This document shows positions 8,630 through 17,284 of a stretch of 64,000 nt of DNA, one piece after another. The stretch is from Aerococcus sp. (GTDB lineage: Bacteria > Bacillota > Bacilli > Lactobacillales > Aerococcaceae), in contig JAUMZE010000003.1 of the NCBI GenBank assembly GCA_030528285.1, positions 98,234 to 162,233 on the forward strand, in the 5' to 3' direction. Position 1 is the first letter of the stretch; every line of letters begins with the position of its first letter. A program made the position numbers and the translations under genes. Under the pieces are notes generated by a model that saw only the letters and a list, made by a program, of their open reading frames with translations, was not told the origin of the DNA and did no database searches.

Positions 8630-11008
8630 CTATGCGTTGGCGCCTTTGAGTGGTTGCCATTGCCAGTCGTTTACTTCTTCCATATCTGCCCCATATTCAC
8701 GAATGTAGGCGTTGTGTTTTGCCAAGAGGTCTTCTTGTTCTTTGATGTAGTCCTTCGCATCGTCGCCGTAAACGAGTTCTGCGGCTTGTTTCGCGAGATG
8801 GAAGCGGTCGAGTTCGTTCCAAACACGCATGTCGAATGGCGTTGTGATGTCCCCTTCTTCAATGTAACCGTGTTCGTAAAGGTTGTGGTTATGACGATCG
8901 AAGAAGATCAACTTCACGAGATCGGTGTAACCGTGGAACCCGAAGATCACTGGTTTGTCGGTAGTGAAGAGCTTATCGAATTCTTCATCAGACAACCCGC
9001 GTGGATCTACGCTTGGGTGACGTAATTTCAGGATATCTACAATGTTGATGAAGCGAATCTTCATTTCTGGGAAGGCCTTGTTCAAGCTCGTAATGGCTGC
9101 CAAGATTTCCATGTTAGATTCAACCCCGCTGGCTGCGAAGACGATATCTGGTTCGCCCCCTTTATCTGTGGAAGCCCAGTCAATCGCCTTGTAACCTTTA
9201 TCTGCTAATTCTTCGGCTTCTTGGACACTGAAGAATTGTGGACGTGGATGTTTGGAGGTCACCACGAGATTGATCAATTGTTTTGCTGGCAAGACGTTCT
9301 TCGCCATCACTGCCAAGAGTGTGTTGGTATCTGCTGGGAGATATTCACGGATGTAGTCCGCTTTCTTCTCTGCCAAGTGAGTCAAGATACCTGGGTCTTG
9401 GTGGGTGTAGCCGTTATGGTCTTGTTGGAAAGCATAACTGGTAGAGATCAAGTTTAATGCATTGTAAGGTTTCCGCCAGTCGAGTTCATCGGATTGACGC
9501 ATGAATTTGAAATGCTGCGTAATCATAGAATCAACCACGCGCAGGAAGGCTTCATAAGAGTCAAAAAACCCGTACCGTCCGGTCATGGTGTAGGTTTCCA
9601 ACATCCCTTCTGCTTGGTGTTCGGAGAGTTGGGAATCGATCACGCGACCTTCTGAACTCATATTGGAGTCGTAGTCCGGTTTGATTGGTTCGAGCCATTG
9701 ACGATTTGTGACATCAAGCACGGCATTCAAACGGTTCGAGTCGTTCTCATCTGGTGAGAAGAGACGGAAATTGTCTGGGTTGGCTTCTACCACGCGGGCA
9801 ATATATTTCCCTAATTGGATCATATCCTGCTCCATGCGTTCGCCTGGTGTATTAAAGTCAAGCGCATTGTCTTTCCAATCTGGTACAGACAAGTCTTTGG
9901 TGTTGACCCCACCATTCACGAGCGGATTCATTGCCATTCGCTTATTGCCTTTTGGAGCAATCTCTTGTAACTCTTCCACAAGCTTGCCGTTTTTATCGAA
10001 TAATTCTTCTGGACGATAGGATTTAAGCCAAGCAACCAGTTCATCGGCTTTGTCGAAGTTACCTTCTGAAACAGCGATTGGAACTTGGTGAGCACGGTAG
10101 CCCCCTTCGATTTTCGCATGTTCAGAGCCTTTAGGACCGGTCCAGCCTTTAGGAGTACGCAAGACGAGCACTGGCCAATGTGGCATGGTTTGTTGATCAG
10201 CCGGTTTCTTGTTAGCTTCTTCCTTGATCGCTTTGATTTCTTCTACGATACTGTCGAGGGTTTTGGCCATTTGTTCGTGAACGTCCATTGGGTCTGACCC
10301 TTCCACGAAGTAAGGTTTCCAACCCAAACCTTCGAGATATTTACGGAGGTCTTCATCGGATTTACGCGTGAAGATGGTTGGGTTGGCGATTTTCGCCCCG
10401 TTCAAGTTCCAAATTGGAAGCACTACCCCATCGTTCACTGGGTTGATAAAGGTATTGATGAGCCAACCTGCTTGGAGCGGACCGGTTTCAGATTCCCCGT
10501 CCCCAATGACCGCTGCCACGATTTGATCTGGATTATCGAGAATCGCACCAGCTGCATGACTCAATACATATCCTAATTCCCCACCTTCATGGATAGAACC
10601 TGGTGTTTGAGCCGTTGCGTGAGACCCAATCCCCCCTGGGAAGGAGAAGTGTTTATTGAACTTGTTGAGGCCTGCTTCGTCTTGGGTGTATTCCGGATAA
10701 ATTTCAGTGTAAGAACCATCCAAGTAAGAGTTGGCAACCATCACTTGGCCACCGTGTCCAGGCCCTTCAAAGAATGATAGGTTCAAATCATATTTATTGA
10801 TAATGCGATTCAAATGCGCATAGATCATGTTCTGGTTTGCGAGTGTTCCCCAGTGACCGATGGGATTGCGTTTCACATCGGTTGGTTGGAGTGGACGATG
10901 CAAGAGAGCATTGTCCTTAAGATACATTTCAGTAACGCCGAGGAAGTTAGCAGCACGCCACCAAGCATCGACTTTTTTTAGGTAGTCTTTTGAATCGAAA
11001 TCAACCAT
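8630..11008 (-). CDS. xpkA: Xylulose-5-phosphate/fructose-6-phosphate phosphoketolase
   Basis: This 792-aa thiamine-diphosphate enzyme cleaves xylulose-5-P (and often fructose-6-P) with phosphate to acetyl-P plus glyceraldehyde-3-P (or erythrose-4-P). The N-terminal block includes [14 protein letters not shown] and GDGESETGP, the TPP-binding signature; the family C-terminal domain is complete. The open frame extends to 11113, but the true start is the third (11008) or second (11011) of three consecutive ATGs. AAGGAG lies 9 or 6 bases upstream of these, and the -10 and -35 boxes fall inside the upstream extension. The enzyme points to heterofermentative or pentose metabolism. Regulation is probably by the adjacent SorC-type regulator. 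Confidence 0.96.
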   Translation of the reverse strand: MVDFDSKDYLKKVDAWWRAANFLGVTEMYLKDNALLHRPLQPTDVKRNPIGHWGTLANQNMIYAHLNRIINKYDLNLSFFEGPGHGGQVMVANSYLDGSYTEIYPEYTQDEAGLNKFNKHFSFPGGIGSHATAQTPGSIHEGGELGYVLSHAAGAILDNPDQIVAAVIGDGESETGPLQAGWLINTFINPVNDGVVLPIWNLNGAKIANPTIFTRKSDEDLRKYLEGLGWKPYFVEGSDPMDVHEQMAKTLDSIVEEIKAIKEEANKKPADQQTMPHWPVLVLRTPKGWTGPKGSEHAKIEGGYRAHQVPIAVSEGNFDKADELVAWLKSYRPEELFDKNGKLVEELQEIAPKGNKRMAMNPLVNGGVNTKDLSVPDWKDNALDFNTPGERMEQDMIQLGKYIARVVEANPDNFRLFSPDENDSNRLNAVLDVTNRQWLEPIKPDYDSNMSSEGRVIDSQLSEHQAEGMLETYTMTGRYGFFDSYEAFLRVVDSMITQHFKFMRQSDELDWRKPYNALNLISTSYAFQQDHNGYTHQDPGILTHLAEKKADYIREYLPADTNTLLAVMAKNVLPAKQLINLVVTSKHPRPQFFSVQEAEELADKGYKAIDWASTDKGGEPDIVFAASGVESNMEILAAITSLNKAFPEMKIRFINIVDILKLRHPSVDPRGLSDEEFDKLFTTDKPVIFGFHGYTDLVKLIFFDRHNHNLYEHGYIEEGDITTPFDMRVWNELDRFHLAKQAAELVYGDDAKDYIKEQEDLLAKHNAYIREYGADMEEVNDWQWQPLKGANA

Positions 11009-11062
11009 CATCATAATCTCCTTTTTTGTGATTTTCAGGTTAACATTTATTTCGTTAGGTTC

Positions 11063-11091
11063 ATTATACGAGTTTCTGTGACATTTGTCAA
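11063..11091 (-). promoter_or_regulatory. Consensus promoter of xpkA
   Basis: On the minus strand TTGACA (11086-11091) and TATAAT (11063-11068) are separated by 17 bases. Both hexamers match consensus perfectly. This places transcription initiation near 11055 and rules out an xpkA start upstream of it. A promoter this strong suggests high expression limited by a repressor. Confidence 0.92.
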
Positions 11092-11109
11092 AAGGATTGT
11101 CATTTGACA
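11079..11109. promoter_or_regulatory. Paired 12-bp dyads, candidate operator of xpkA
   Basis: TGACATTTGTCA (11079-11090) and TGTCATTTGACA (11098-11109) are two near-perfect palindromes with centres 19 bases apart. The first overlaps the xpkA -35 box; the second lies just upstream. The geometry fits repression by a dimer or tetramer bound on one face of the helix. The SorC/DeoR-like regulator encoded immediately upstream is the natural candidate. This is inference from position and symmetry. Confidence 0.6.
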
Positions 11110-11218
11110 CCACACCGTAAAAAAGAAAGTCCTCTCATCCCACAAGCTCTTATCTACCAAGGCTTTTCGCCCAATGGAGATTGAGAGTGACGTGTTCAAG
11201 AAAACTCTTTCTTATTTC

Positions 11219-12160
11219 TTAATCTTTCTGTGTGAGCTGCTCGGCAATGGTATTGGTGGTCACAATCATATTGATCATGCCAGTTCTTAGGGCCACCTCA
11301 ATCGCATGGAGTTTCTGGTCCCCCACCACTACCGTCATGACCTGAGGAATGGCGCGCAAATCATTGAGCGTAATTCCTAAAACGGACTGGTTGATCTCAT
11401 TATTCAATTCCTGCCCCGCCTCATCGTAGAAACGGGAGTTAATGACGCCGACTGCTCCTTGCTGCTGGAGCTCTTGGAACTGCTGATTATCGACATAACC
11501 GATATTCCGCATGTTCGTTTCCTGATCGAGTGAGGAAATTCCTACCAGTGCTAATTCCACCTCACTGCCCTCTGATAGGACACTCTGTATGGCGCGGTTA
11601 TTCGCTAGTTCGCGACGAATCACTCCGTTTGATACGAGCGCGGGCGCATAGAGATATTTCGCCGTGGCACGCATTTTCCGAGCGAGTTCATAACAGAGCT
11701 GGTTGGATTGAATATCGAAATAATCGTCGCTCAACCCGCCGATCAACGGAATCAACTCCGCCTCGCTGTGATTCATATAAGGAAATGAATCGACCATCCG
11801 CCGCAGTGAGTTCCCCCACGAAATACCGATGCGTGTGTAACTATCAATAATATCATGTAAATAAAGAGCGGCCCGCTGACTGACGCGTTTCCCGACCTCC
11901 GCTGCTTGGAGATCCTGGGTATCAACCACAATCGCATTCTTCAAGTGGTATTGGCGTTCCAATGCGCGTTCTAGCCGTGCTGTATAGATACTCTCACTTT
12001 TGATTACAACCTCCACGATGCCGAGGTCTTTAGCTTCCTTGAGATATTTGGCGATGAGCGAGCGCGACACCCCTCGTTGGCGTGCGATCTCGGCTTGGGT
12101 GAGGCCTTCTTCATAGTACATCGAGGCCACTTTAATGATGTCACTTTCCATTGATTTCAT
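11219..12160 (-). CDS. SorC/DeoR-type sugar-binding transcriptional regulator
   Basis: This 313-aa protein has an N-terminal helix-turn-helix (about 20-48, LTQAEIARQRGVSRSLIAKYL). It is followed by a SorC-type sugar-phosphate-binding domain (about 60-308). Family members (SorC, DeoR of B. subtilis, CggR) bind phosphorylated sugars and control catabolic or central carbon genes. It lies directly upstream of, and on the same strand as, xpkA, which has its own promoter with paired dyads. A pentose-phosphate or glycolytic intermediate is a plausible effector. The ribosome site is weak (AGGAAG 12 bases upstream). Effector and target are not shown by sequence. Confidence 0.85.
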   Translation of the reverse strand: MKSMESDIIKVASMYYEEGLTQAEIARQRGVSRSLIAKYLKEAKDLGIVEVVIKSESIYTARLERALERQYHLKNAIVVDTQDLQAAEVGKRVSQRAALYLHDIIDSYTRIGISWGNSLRRMVDSFPYMNHSEAELIPLIGGLSDDYFDIQSNQLCYELARKMRATAKYLYAPALVSNGVIRRELANNRAIQSVLSEGSEVELALVGISSLDQETNMRNIGYVDNQQFQELQQQGAVGVINSRFYDEAGQELNNEINQSVLGITLNDLRAIPQVMTVVVGDQKLHAIEVALRTGMINMIVTTNTIAEQLTQKD

Positions 12161-12220
12161 TCTTTAATCGTTCTTCCTGTCTACTTGATACTTCCAACAT
12201 CAATTGGAGTCGGTATCTTT

Positions 12221-12249
12221 ATTATTGACGGTTTTTGTGGGCTCGTCAA
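12221..12249 (-). promoter_or_regulatory. Promoter of the SorC-type regulator
   Basis: TTGACG (12244-12249) and AATAAT (12221-12226) on the minus strand are spaced by 17 bases. TTGACG and a CGTCAA in the spacer also form an inverted repeat (12225-12230 with 12244-12249), which may be an autoregulatory site. Confidence 0.55.
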
Positions 12250-12332
12250 TCACGATGAATTTCACCAGTCGCGATAAACCGGATCGTATCAGGCTTTTGG
12301 AGGTGCTAAAAAGACTGATTTCACCTCCCTCT

Positions 12333-12342
12333 CCCCCCCCCC
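12333..12342. repeat. Ten-base poly-C tract
   Basis: A run of ten C residues lies between the SorC promoter and the pepO terminator. Homopolymers of this length are prone to slippage, but this one is intergenic and at no obvious promoter spacer. Confidence 0.9.
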
Positions 12343-12343
12343 A

Positions 12344-12375
12344 CAAAAAAAGAGCTGGCCGTGACGCCAACTCTC
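12344..12375 (-). terminator. Terminator of pepO
   Basis: On the minus strand AGAGTTGGC (12366-12374) pairs with GCCAGCTCT (12351-12359, one wobble pair) and is followed by seven T residues. Confidence 0.85.
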
Positions 12376-12401
12376 TTAATTTACATCGATTAGTGGTTCG
12401 A

Positions 12402-14300
12402 CTACCAAATCACAACGCAATCCTCAGGTGCGAGATACATGTCGTCCCCCGGTTTAGTGTGGAAAGCATCGTGGAATTGATAGAGATTCTGGACCTGTTT
12501 ATTCGCGCGCCAGTAGTTCGGTGCGTGCACATCCACGGCCAGAAGCATTTGTTGATACTCCGGACGCGCCTTCATACACCAGATCCGCGCCCAATTGCTG
12601 AAGAAGGCCACATCATCACGGTCATCCTCATCGATCGCACCAATCGCCGCATTCAATCCACCGGCGTCTGCGATATTTTCCGAGACGGTCAATTTACCAT
12701 TTACGGTGCCATCGCCAAGCGGAAGACCGTTGAACTGATCGATCATCGCCTGGGCTTTTTCCTTGAAGAGGGTATAGTCCTCATCCGTCCACCAGTTGTT
12801 GAGATTCCCGCGTTCGTCAAATTGCGAGCCGTTGTTATCGAAGGCATGGGAGATTTCGTGTCCGATCACGGCACCGATCCCACCGAAGTTCGCGCTCGCT
12901 GATTGTTCGAGGCTGTAGAATGGTGCTTGGAGAATACCAGCTGGGAAGCAAATCAGATTACCGGATGGGCTGTAATAGGCGTTGACCCATTCTGCACTCA
13001 TGCCCCACTCATGACGGTCGACCGGTTGACGCCAGCGTTTCAACTGTACATCATTGTAGACCCGCATGAAGCGATAACTGTTCCAAAACAGGGATTTATC
13101 CGGCTGTACGACAAATTGGTTAAAGTAAGCCGGCGAATGATCAGGATAACCGATCATCAAATCCATGTGCTCTAACTTCACGATGGCTTTTTCAATGGTT
13201 TGTTCAGAGAGCCAGTCATTTTGGCTGAGGCGTAATTTATAAACGTCGATCATGGCTTTCACCATTTCTTCAACGTCGGTGCGGGCTTTCGGGCCAAAAT
13301 ACGTACGGCCATAGTAGCACCCAATCACCTGGCTGTATTGTTGGCGCGTTAATTGGTACGCGTTCTTGATTGGAGAAGCGGTTTTGGGACTACCGGAGAG
13401 AGCGAGGCTGTATTTCGCACCGGCCTGGCGAATCTCCTCTGATAAGTAAGGCGTCGTAGCATAAAGAGTGCGCACCGTCATCCAGCTCTTCAACTGATTG
13501 AAGTATTTCGGACTCAAAATATCATCCAACGCATGGAAATAGGTGGGCACCGTCACAATCAGCCAGTCCACTTCTTGTCCCACTAATGAATCGAGCCAAC
13601 TGATGAAATCAAAGTGTTCACTGTAACCTGCGACGTCTGCTCGTTTACGTGGATTATAGATCTTGGTGTAGTCCGCGCGCTGTTCACTGCTCCAGCTAGC
13701 TGGCCAGAGGAGTTCATCAAATGCGATCGTGTCACTGACTAATTGCTCTGCCTCCTCTTCCCCATAACCAGAAAGCGTCAAGACTTCCTTGGCACTCTCC
13801 TTATAGATAGCGAGGAGTTGTTCCCCCTGTGCGCGATTTTCATTGTAGTACGTTTTATCGGGCAGGATCAGAGACGGTTGATCGAGATAGAGCTCGTACT
13901 GATCGGTATTCTTCATATCCGGATCAATACTCCACGTAAATGGTAAGGCTAAATCCGCCTCTTTCTCTGCTAACATCTGGAGATCCTCGAAGGCCGTGAG
14001 CGAGTGAATCTTGTCGAGGAGCGGTTTGACATCATCCGCTCCCTCGGCATTCCGACGTTCAAAATTCTTCGCCAGCTGATAGTACTTGGTCATTTCCTTT
14101 TCTTCAGCATTTGCTGAGGTGATTTCCCCATTCGCGAATTTCTCCAAATCGGCCATTAATAATTTTTCAATGTCTTCGTTGAGGATGTTAAATCCCCCGG
14201 TTGCTGGTTTATCATCGGGAATGGTGGCTTGTTCAATCCAATCCCCATTGACTGCTTGATAGAGATCTTGGCGTGCTGCCTGTTCATCTAATTGTGCCAT
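12402..14300 (-). CDS. pepO: M13 family neutral endopeptidase PepO
   Basis: This 632-aa zinc metallopeptidase belongs to the neprilysin family. The zinc site is HEISH (H481-H485), with the third ligand in ENIADAGG about 55 residues later. The substrate-binding NAYYSP block precedes it, and the chain ends with the family's CxxW. No signal peptide is present, so like lactococcal PepO it should act in the cytoplasm on oligopeptides. The start has GGGAGG about eight bases upstream. It is monocistronic, with a terminator at 12344-12375 and an extended -10 promoter at 14344-14352. Confidence 0.95.
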   Translation of the reverse strand: MAQLDEQAARQDLYQAVNGDWIEQATIPDDKPATGGFNILNEDIEKLLMADLEKFANGEITSANAEEKEMTKYYQLAKNFERRNAEGADDVKPLLDKIHSLTAFEDLQMLAEKEADLALPFTWSIDPDMKNTDQYELYLDQPSLILPDKTYYNENRAQGEQLLAIYKESAKEVLTLSGYGEEEAEQLVSDTIAFDELLWPASWSSEQRADYTKIYNPRKRADVAGYSEHFDFISWLDSLVGQEVDWLIVTVPTYFHALDDILSPKYFNQLKSWMTVRTLYATTPYLSEEIRQAGAKYSLALSGSPKTASPIKNAYQLTRQQYSQVIGCYYGRTYFGPKARTDVEEMVKAMIDVYKLRLSQNDWLSEQTIEKAIVKLEHMDLMIGYPDHSPAYFNQFVVQPDKSLFWNSYRFMRVYNDVQLKRWRQPVDRHEWGMSAEWVNAYYSPSGNLICFPAGILQAPFYSLEQSASANFGGIGAVIGHEISHAFDNNGSQFDERGNLNNWWTDEDYTLFKEKAQAMIDQFNGLPLGDGTVNGKLTVSENIADAGGLNAAIGAIDEDDRDDVAFFSNWARIWCMKARPEYQQMLLAVDVHAPNYWRANKQVQNLYQFHDAFHTKPGDDMYLAPEDCVVIW

Positions 14301-14343
14301 TGTACGGCCTCCCTTATCCTAAGCATAGTTATTATTAGGAGCT

Positions 14344-14352
14344 AGTATAGCA
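14344..14352 (-). promoter_or_regulatory. Extended -10 promoter of pepO
   Basis: TG-C-TATACT on the minus strand, about 45 bases upstream of the start codon. No strong -35 box is visible. Confidence 0.5.
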
Positions 14353-14458
14353 CACCTCCAGACAAATAAATGCCCCTATCCTTCCTCCTAGTTATTCCTT
14401 AATATTTAGATAATAGTTTATCAGCCCTTCAACTACATACTTTTAGATAGCAATATAG

Positions 14459-14487
14459 TTGACAATCGACCCTCCTTTCGCCATATT
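14459..14487 (+). promoter_or_regulatory. Promoter of the peptidase C26 gene
   Basis: TTGACA (14459-14464) is a perfect -35 box. CATATT (14482-14487) is a fair -10 box, 17 bases further on. The longer open frame that begins with this TTG is therefore promoter, not coding sequence. Confidence 0.6.
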
Positions 14488-14515
14488 AGAGACTACTATT
14501 AAATTAGAAAGTGTG

Positions 14516-15277
14516 ATGAGGATGAAGCACTTAGTGATTGGGATTACCGGTAATAATACAACGAATCAACATCAATGGGAGGAATTCCAAGAAGACTATA
14601 CGCCGAGTGGTTTCCCTCAAGGTGTCGTGAAAGCAGGCCATCTCCCGGTGATTATTCCTATTCAATCGGACTTGTTGATGGCGGATCAATATGTGAGTCA
14701 ACTGGATGGATTGATTTTTACCGGTGGGCAGGACGTCTCCCCGCTCCTGTTCGGTCAGGATCCACTCCCGGAACTTCAGGACCTCTTCCTCAAACGAGAT
14801 CAGTGGGAAATGGCCCTCTTCCAAGCGGCACAGAAACGCCAACTGCCGATTCTCGCTGTATGCCGGGGCCTGCAGCTAATTAATTGGATTCTCGGCGGGA
14901 CGGTCTATCAGGATTATAAATATTATCCGATTCCAAACGGCAAAAAAGCGGTGCAGCATGTCCAGGAACACAGCCACATGACCGATCCTCATCACCAAGT
15001 CACCCTAAAACCGGACGCTATGATTGGGCAACTCCTCGGTGGCAACGAGACGTTGGCGGTGAATTCCTATCATCATCAGGTGATCGCTGAACTCGCACCG
15101 ACTCTAACAGCCACCGCCTGGGCGAGTGATGGCGTGATTGAGGCCGTCGAATCAAAGGAAGGCGCAACCTCTTCCCCAATTCTCGGCGTTCAGTGGCACC
15201 CCGAAGTCATGTTATTTAAAAATGACCAGATGCTTCCAGTGTTTGAGTGGTTTAACCAATTCCACGACGAAAAATAA
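14516..15277 (+). CDS. Class-I glutamine-amidotransferase-like peptidase C26 (gamma-glutamyl-GABA hydrolase family)
   Basis: This protein of about 253 aa has the PuuD/YvdE-type fold. The nucleophile is C116 in AVCRGLQL, and the partner His and Glu are H228 and E230 in QWHPE. The N-terminal GITGNN and FTGGQDVSPLLFG motifs are family hallmarks. Members hydrolyse gamma-glutamyl amides such as gamma-glutamyl-GABA or related peptides. The substrate here is unknown, because no putrescine or GABA genes are nearby. I start it at ATG 14516; ATG 14522 is also possible. It is transcribed alone. Confidence 0.85.
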   Translation: MRMKHLVIGITGNNTTNQHQWEEFQEDYTPSGFPQGVVKAGHLPVIIPIQSDLLMADQYVSQLDGLIFTGGQDVSPLLFGQDPLPELQDLFLKRDQWEMALFQAAQKRQLPILAVCRGLQLINWILGGTVYQDYKYYPIPNGKKAVQHVQEHSHMTDPHHQVTLKPDAMIGQLLGGNETLAVNSYHHQVIAELAPTLTATAWASDGVIEAVESKEGATSSPILGVQWHPEVMLFKNDQMLPVFEWFNQFHDEK

Positions 15278-15300
15278 GTGATTATTTATTACTGATTGAG

Positions 15301-15340
15301 GCCTTCTCATGCCATTAGGTGTGGGAAGGCATTCTTCTTA
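15301..15340 (+). terminator. Probable terminator after the peptidase C26 gene
   Basis: GCCTTC (15301-15306) pairs with GAAGGC (15325-15330), with some further wobble pairs inside and a moderately T-rich tail. The tail is interrupted by A and C, so efficiency is uncertain. Confidence 0.5.
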
Positions 15341-15455
15341 TGAGGAGTTGCTTCTATTCGACACGCCTTATTTTTTTCGCCTATAGCCGAAACCTTAAAA
15401 TTTTAGTAAAATGGATAGTAACTAGAAGTCATCATTGCTTGTGCGCATGCGACTA

Positions 15456-15547
15456 GAGACTGATCAATAATCCGTTAGAGTGAACGTGCTCCCCCACAAT
15501 TAGCACCCACTCAAGAGTCCGCAACGGCTCGTGATTATCCCAGTCTC
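15456..15547 (+). ncRNA. Long structured leader upstream of the YfcC transporter (possible cis-regulatory RNA)
   Basis: Five consecutive helices nest into one long hairpin: GAGACTG/CAGTCTC (15456-15462 with 15541-15547), ATAATC/GATTAT (15467-15472 with 15533-15538), CGTT/AACG (15473-15476 with 15523-15526), GAGTG/CACTC (15478-15482 with 15508-15512) and GTGCT/AGCAC (15486-15490 with 15502-15506). A short CGCCA/TGGCG hairpin follows at 15555-15567, just before the ribosome site. It matches no riboswitch class I recognise. A possible -10 (TAAAAT) is at 15407-15412. The helices are seen directly; a regulatory role is inference. Confidence 0.5.
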
Positions 15548-15614
15548 AGCGTGTCGCCAACAGTGGCGGCTTGTTTAGTCTGTGATTGATAAGTTTTGTA
15601 TCAAAGGAGGAAAA

Positions 15615-17183
15615 ATGATGGCTACCACAGATGAAACGAATGTGTCAGCTGAGGCACCAATGGGATCAACGCCCCCTAAGAAAAAGAAGCGGTCGTTCCC
15701 ATCCGCTTTTACCGTGTTATTTATTGTGTTGATTTTCGCTGCGGCATTGACATGGATCGTGCCGGCAGGGTCATATGATCGTCTCACCTACAATGACGAG
15801 ACCGACCAATTCAACATCGAAAATATCAAAGGCGATGTGAAGGAATTACCGGCAAACCAAGCGACTCTCGATAAACTCGAGATTTCTGTGCCACTCAATA
15901 ACTTCAAGAATGGCTCTATGCGCAAACCGATTGCAGTACCGAATACCTACCAAAAAATTGAACAGCGCCCTCAAGGATTTGTTGCCCTAATGAAAGCATC
16001 TGTCTCTGGGACAGCTGACAGTGTGGGGATTGTGATCTTCATTCTGATTATGGGGGGACTCATCGGGGTAGTGAATGCGACCGGTGCCTTTGATGCCGGG
16101 GTGGCCGTTCTCTCCCGGGTCACAAAGGGTCGTGAGTTCTTACTCGTTACGATTATCAGTTCCCTGATTGCGCTCGGTGGAACAACATTCGGGATGGCAG
16201 AGGAAACCATTGCTTTCTACCCGATTCTGGTGCCGATCTTCTTGGCAGCAGGCTATGACGTGCTGGTGCCGATTGCTGCGATCTACATGGGGTCTTCAAT
16301 TGGGACCATGTTTTCCACTACGAACCCATTCTCCGTCGTTACGGCGTCGAATGCGGCTGGGATTTCCTTTACAGATGGGATCAACTGGCGGATTATGTCC
16401 CTGGTAATTGGACAGATTATCTCCCTCCTCTACATCTACTGGTACGCGCGCAAAGTCAAGAAAGATCCAAAGAACTCGCTCGTCTATGAAGAGATGCCAG
16501 CGATCAAAGAGAAATTCTTGAAGGACTACAATCCAAAAGAAGCACCGGCCTTCACGTGGCAGCGTATTACGATTTTGATTCTGTTTGCGTCGGCGTTCCC
16601 AATTATGATCTGGGGAGTCTCCTCGCAAGAATGGTGGTTTGAAGAATTATCCACCCTCTTCCTCACTGTGTCGATCCTCTGTATGATTGTCTCCGGTCTC
16701 GGTGAAAAGAAAGCAGTCGGTGCCTTCGTCGGCGGTGCTGCAGATCTCGCATCCGTTGCCCTGATTGTTGGGGTGGCCCGTGGGATCAACATGATCATGG
16801 ATGATGGGATGATCTCAGACACCCTCCTCTACTATGCGAGTGGAGCGATTGCAGGCATGAACGGTGTGATCTTCTCCACGGTACAGATGGTCCTATTCTC
16901 CTTCTTGGGGATCTTCATTCCATCTTCCTCCGGGTTAGCGACCCTCTCCATGCCAATCATCGCGCCATTAGCAGATGCGGTTCATTTGGGACGTGACATT
17001 GTGGTTTCTGCCTACAACTACGGGCAAGGCTGGATGTCTTTCATTACGCCAACTGGATTGATTCTCGCTACATTAGAGATGGTCGACGTAGGTTACGACA
17101 AATGGCTGAAATGGGTCCTCCCACTGATGGGAATCATTGGCGTACTCTGTGTCATCATGTTAGCACTGCAAGTCGTATTCTAA
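15615..17183 (+). CDS. YfcC family (DcuC-like) membrane transporter
   Basis: This protein of about 522 aa has roughly twelve membrane helices. A short basic N-terminal tail (KKKKR) precedes helix 1 (about 32-50), and a periplasmic-type loop of about 80 residues follows. The C4-dicarboxylate carrier-like domain includes GGTTFGMAEET and a late PSSSGLATLSMPI motif; both are typical of YfcC proteins. The substrate is not established for the family, where peptides, amino acids or carboxylates have been suggested. AAAGGAGG (15603-15610) places the start at ATG 15615 or 15618, not at the upstream ATG in the open frame. The unusually long leader may regulate it. Confidence 0.85.
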   Translation: MMATTDETNVSAEAPMGSTPPKKKKRSFPSAFTVLFIVLIFAAALTWIVPAGSYDRLTYNDETDQFNIENIKGDVKELPANQATLDKLEISVPLNNFKNGSMRKPIAVPNTYQKIEQRPQGFVALMKASVSGTADSVGIVIFILIMGGLIGVVNATGAFDAGVAVLSRVTKGREFLLVTIISSLIALGGTTFGMAEETIAFYPILVPIFLAAGYDVLVPIAAIYMGSSIGTMFSTTNPFSVVTASNAAGISFTDGINWRIMSLVIGQIISLLYIYWYARKVKKDPKNSLVYEEMPAIKEKFLKDYNPKEAPAFTWQRITILILFASAFPIMIWGVSSQEWWFEELSTLFLTVSILCMIVSGLGEKKAVGAFVGGAADLASVALIVGVARGINMIMDDGMISDTLLYYASGAIAGMNGVIFSTVQMVLFSFLGIFIPSSSGLATLSMPIIAPLADAVHLGRDIVVSAYNYGQGWMSFITPTGLILATLEMVDVGYDKWLKWVLPLMGIIGVLCVIMLALQVVF

Positions 17184-17204
17184 TTGATTTGATTAAGAAC
17201 AACG

Positions 17205-17242
17205 AAAAGGGGCTGCTGAAGATCCAGCAACCCCTTTTTTTG
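17205..17242. terminator. Bidirectional terminator between the YfcC gene and rodA
   Basis: AAAAGGGG and CCCCTTTT flank a TGCTG/CAGCA inner stem with one C-A mismatch. A-run and T-run on opposite sides suit both convergent genes. Confidence 0.85.
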
Positions 17243-17284
17243 TGTTGAACATTATAATTTAAAAATCAACGCCCACTTCCCTGA

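Noticed and set aside
11009-11113. Longer N-terminus for phosphoketolase (827 codons)
   Set aside because: The extension contains the consensus promoter and the ribosome site for the ATGs at 11008/11011.
12204-12902. 232-codon plus-strand frame overlapping the poly-C tract and pepO end
   Set aside because: It reads through the pepO terminator and antisense to conserved PepO motifs.
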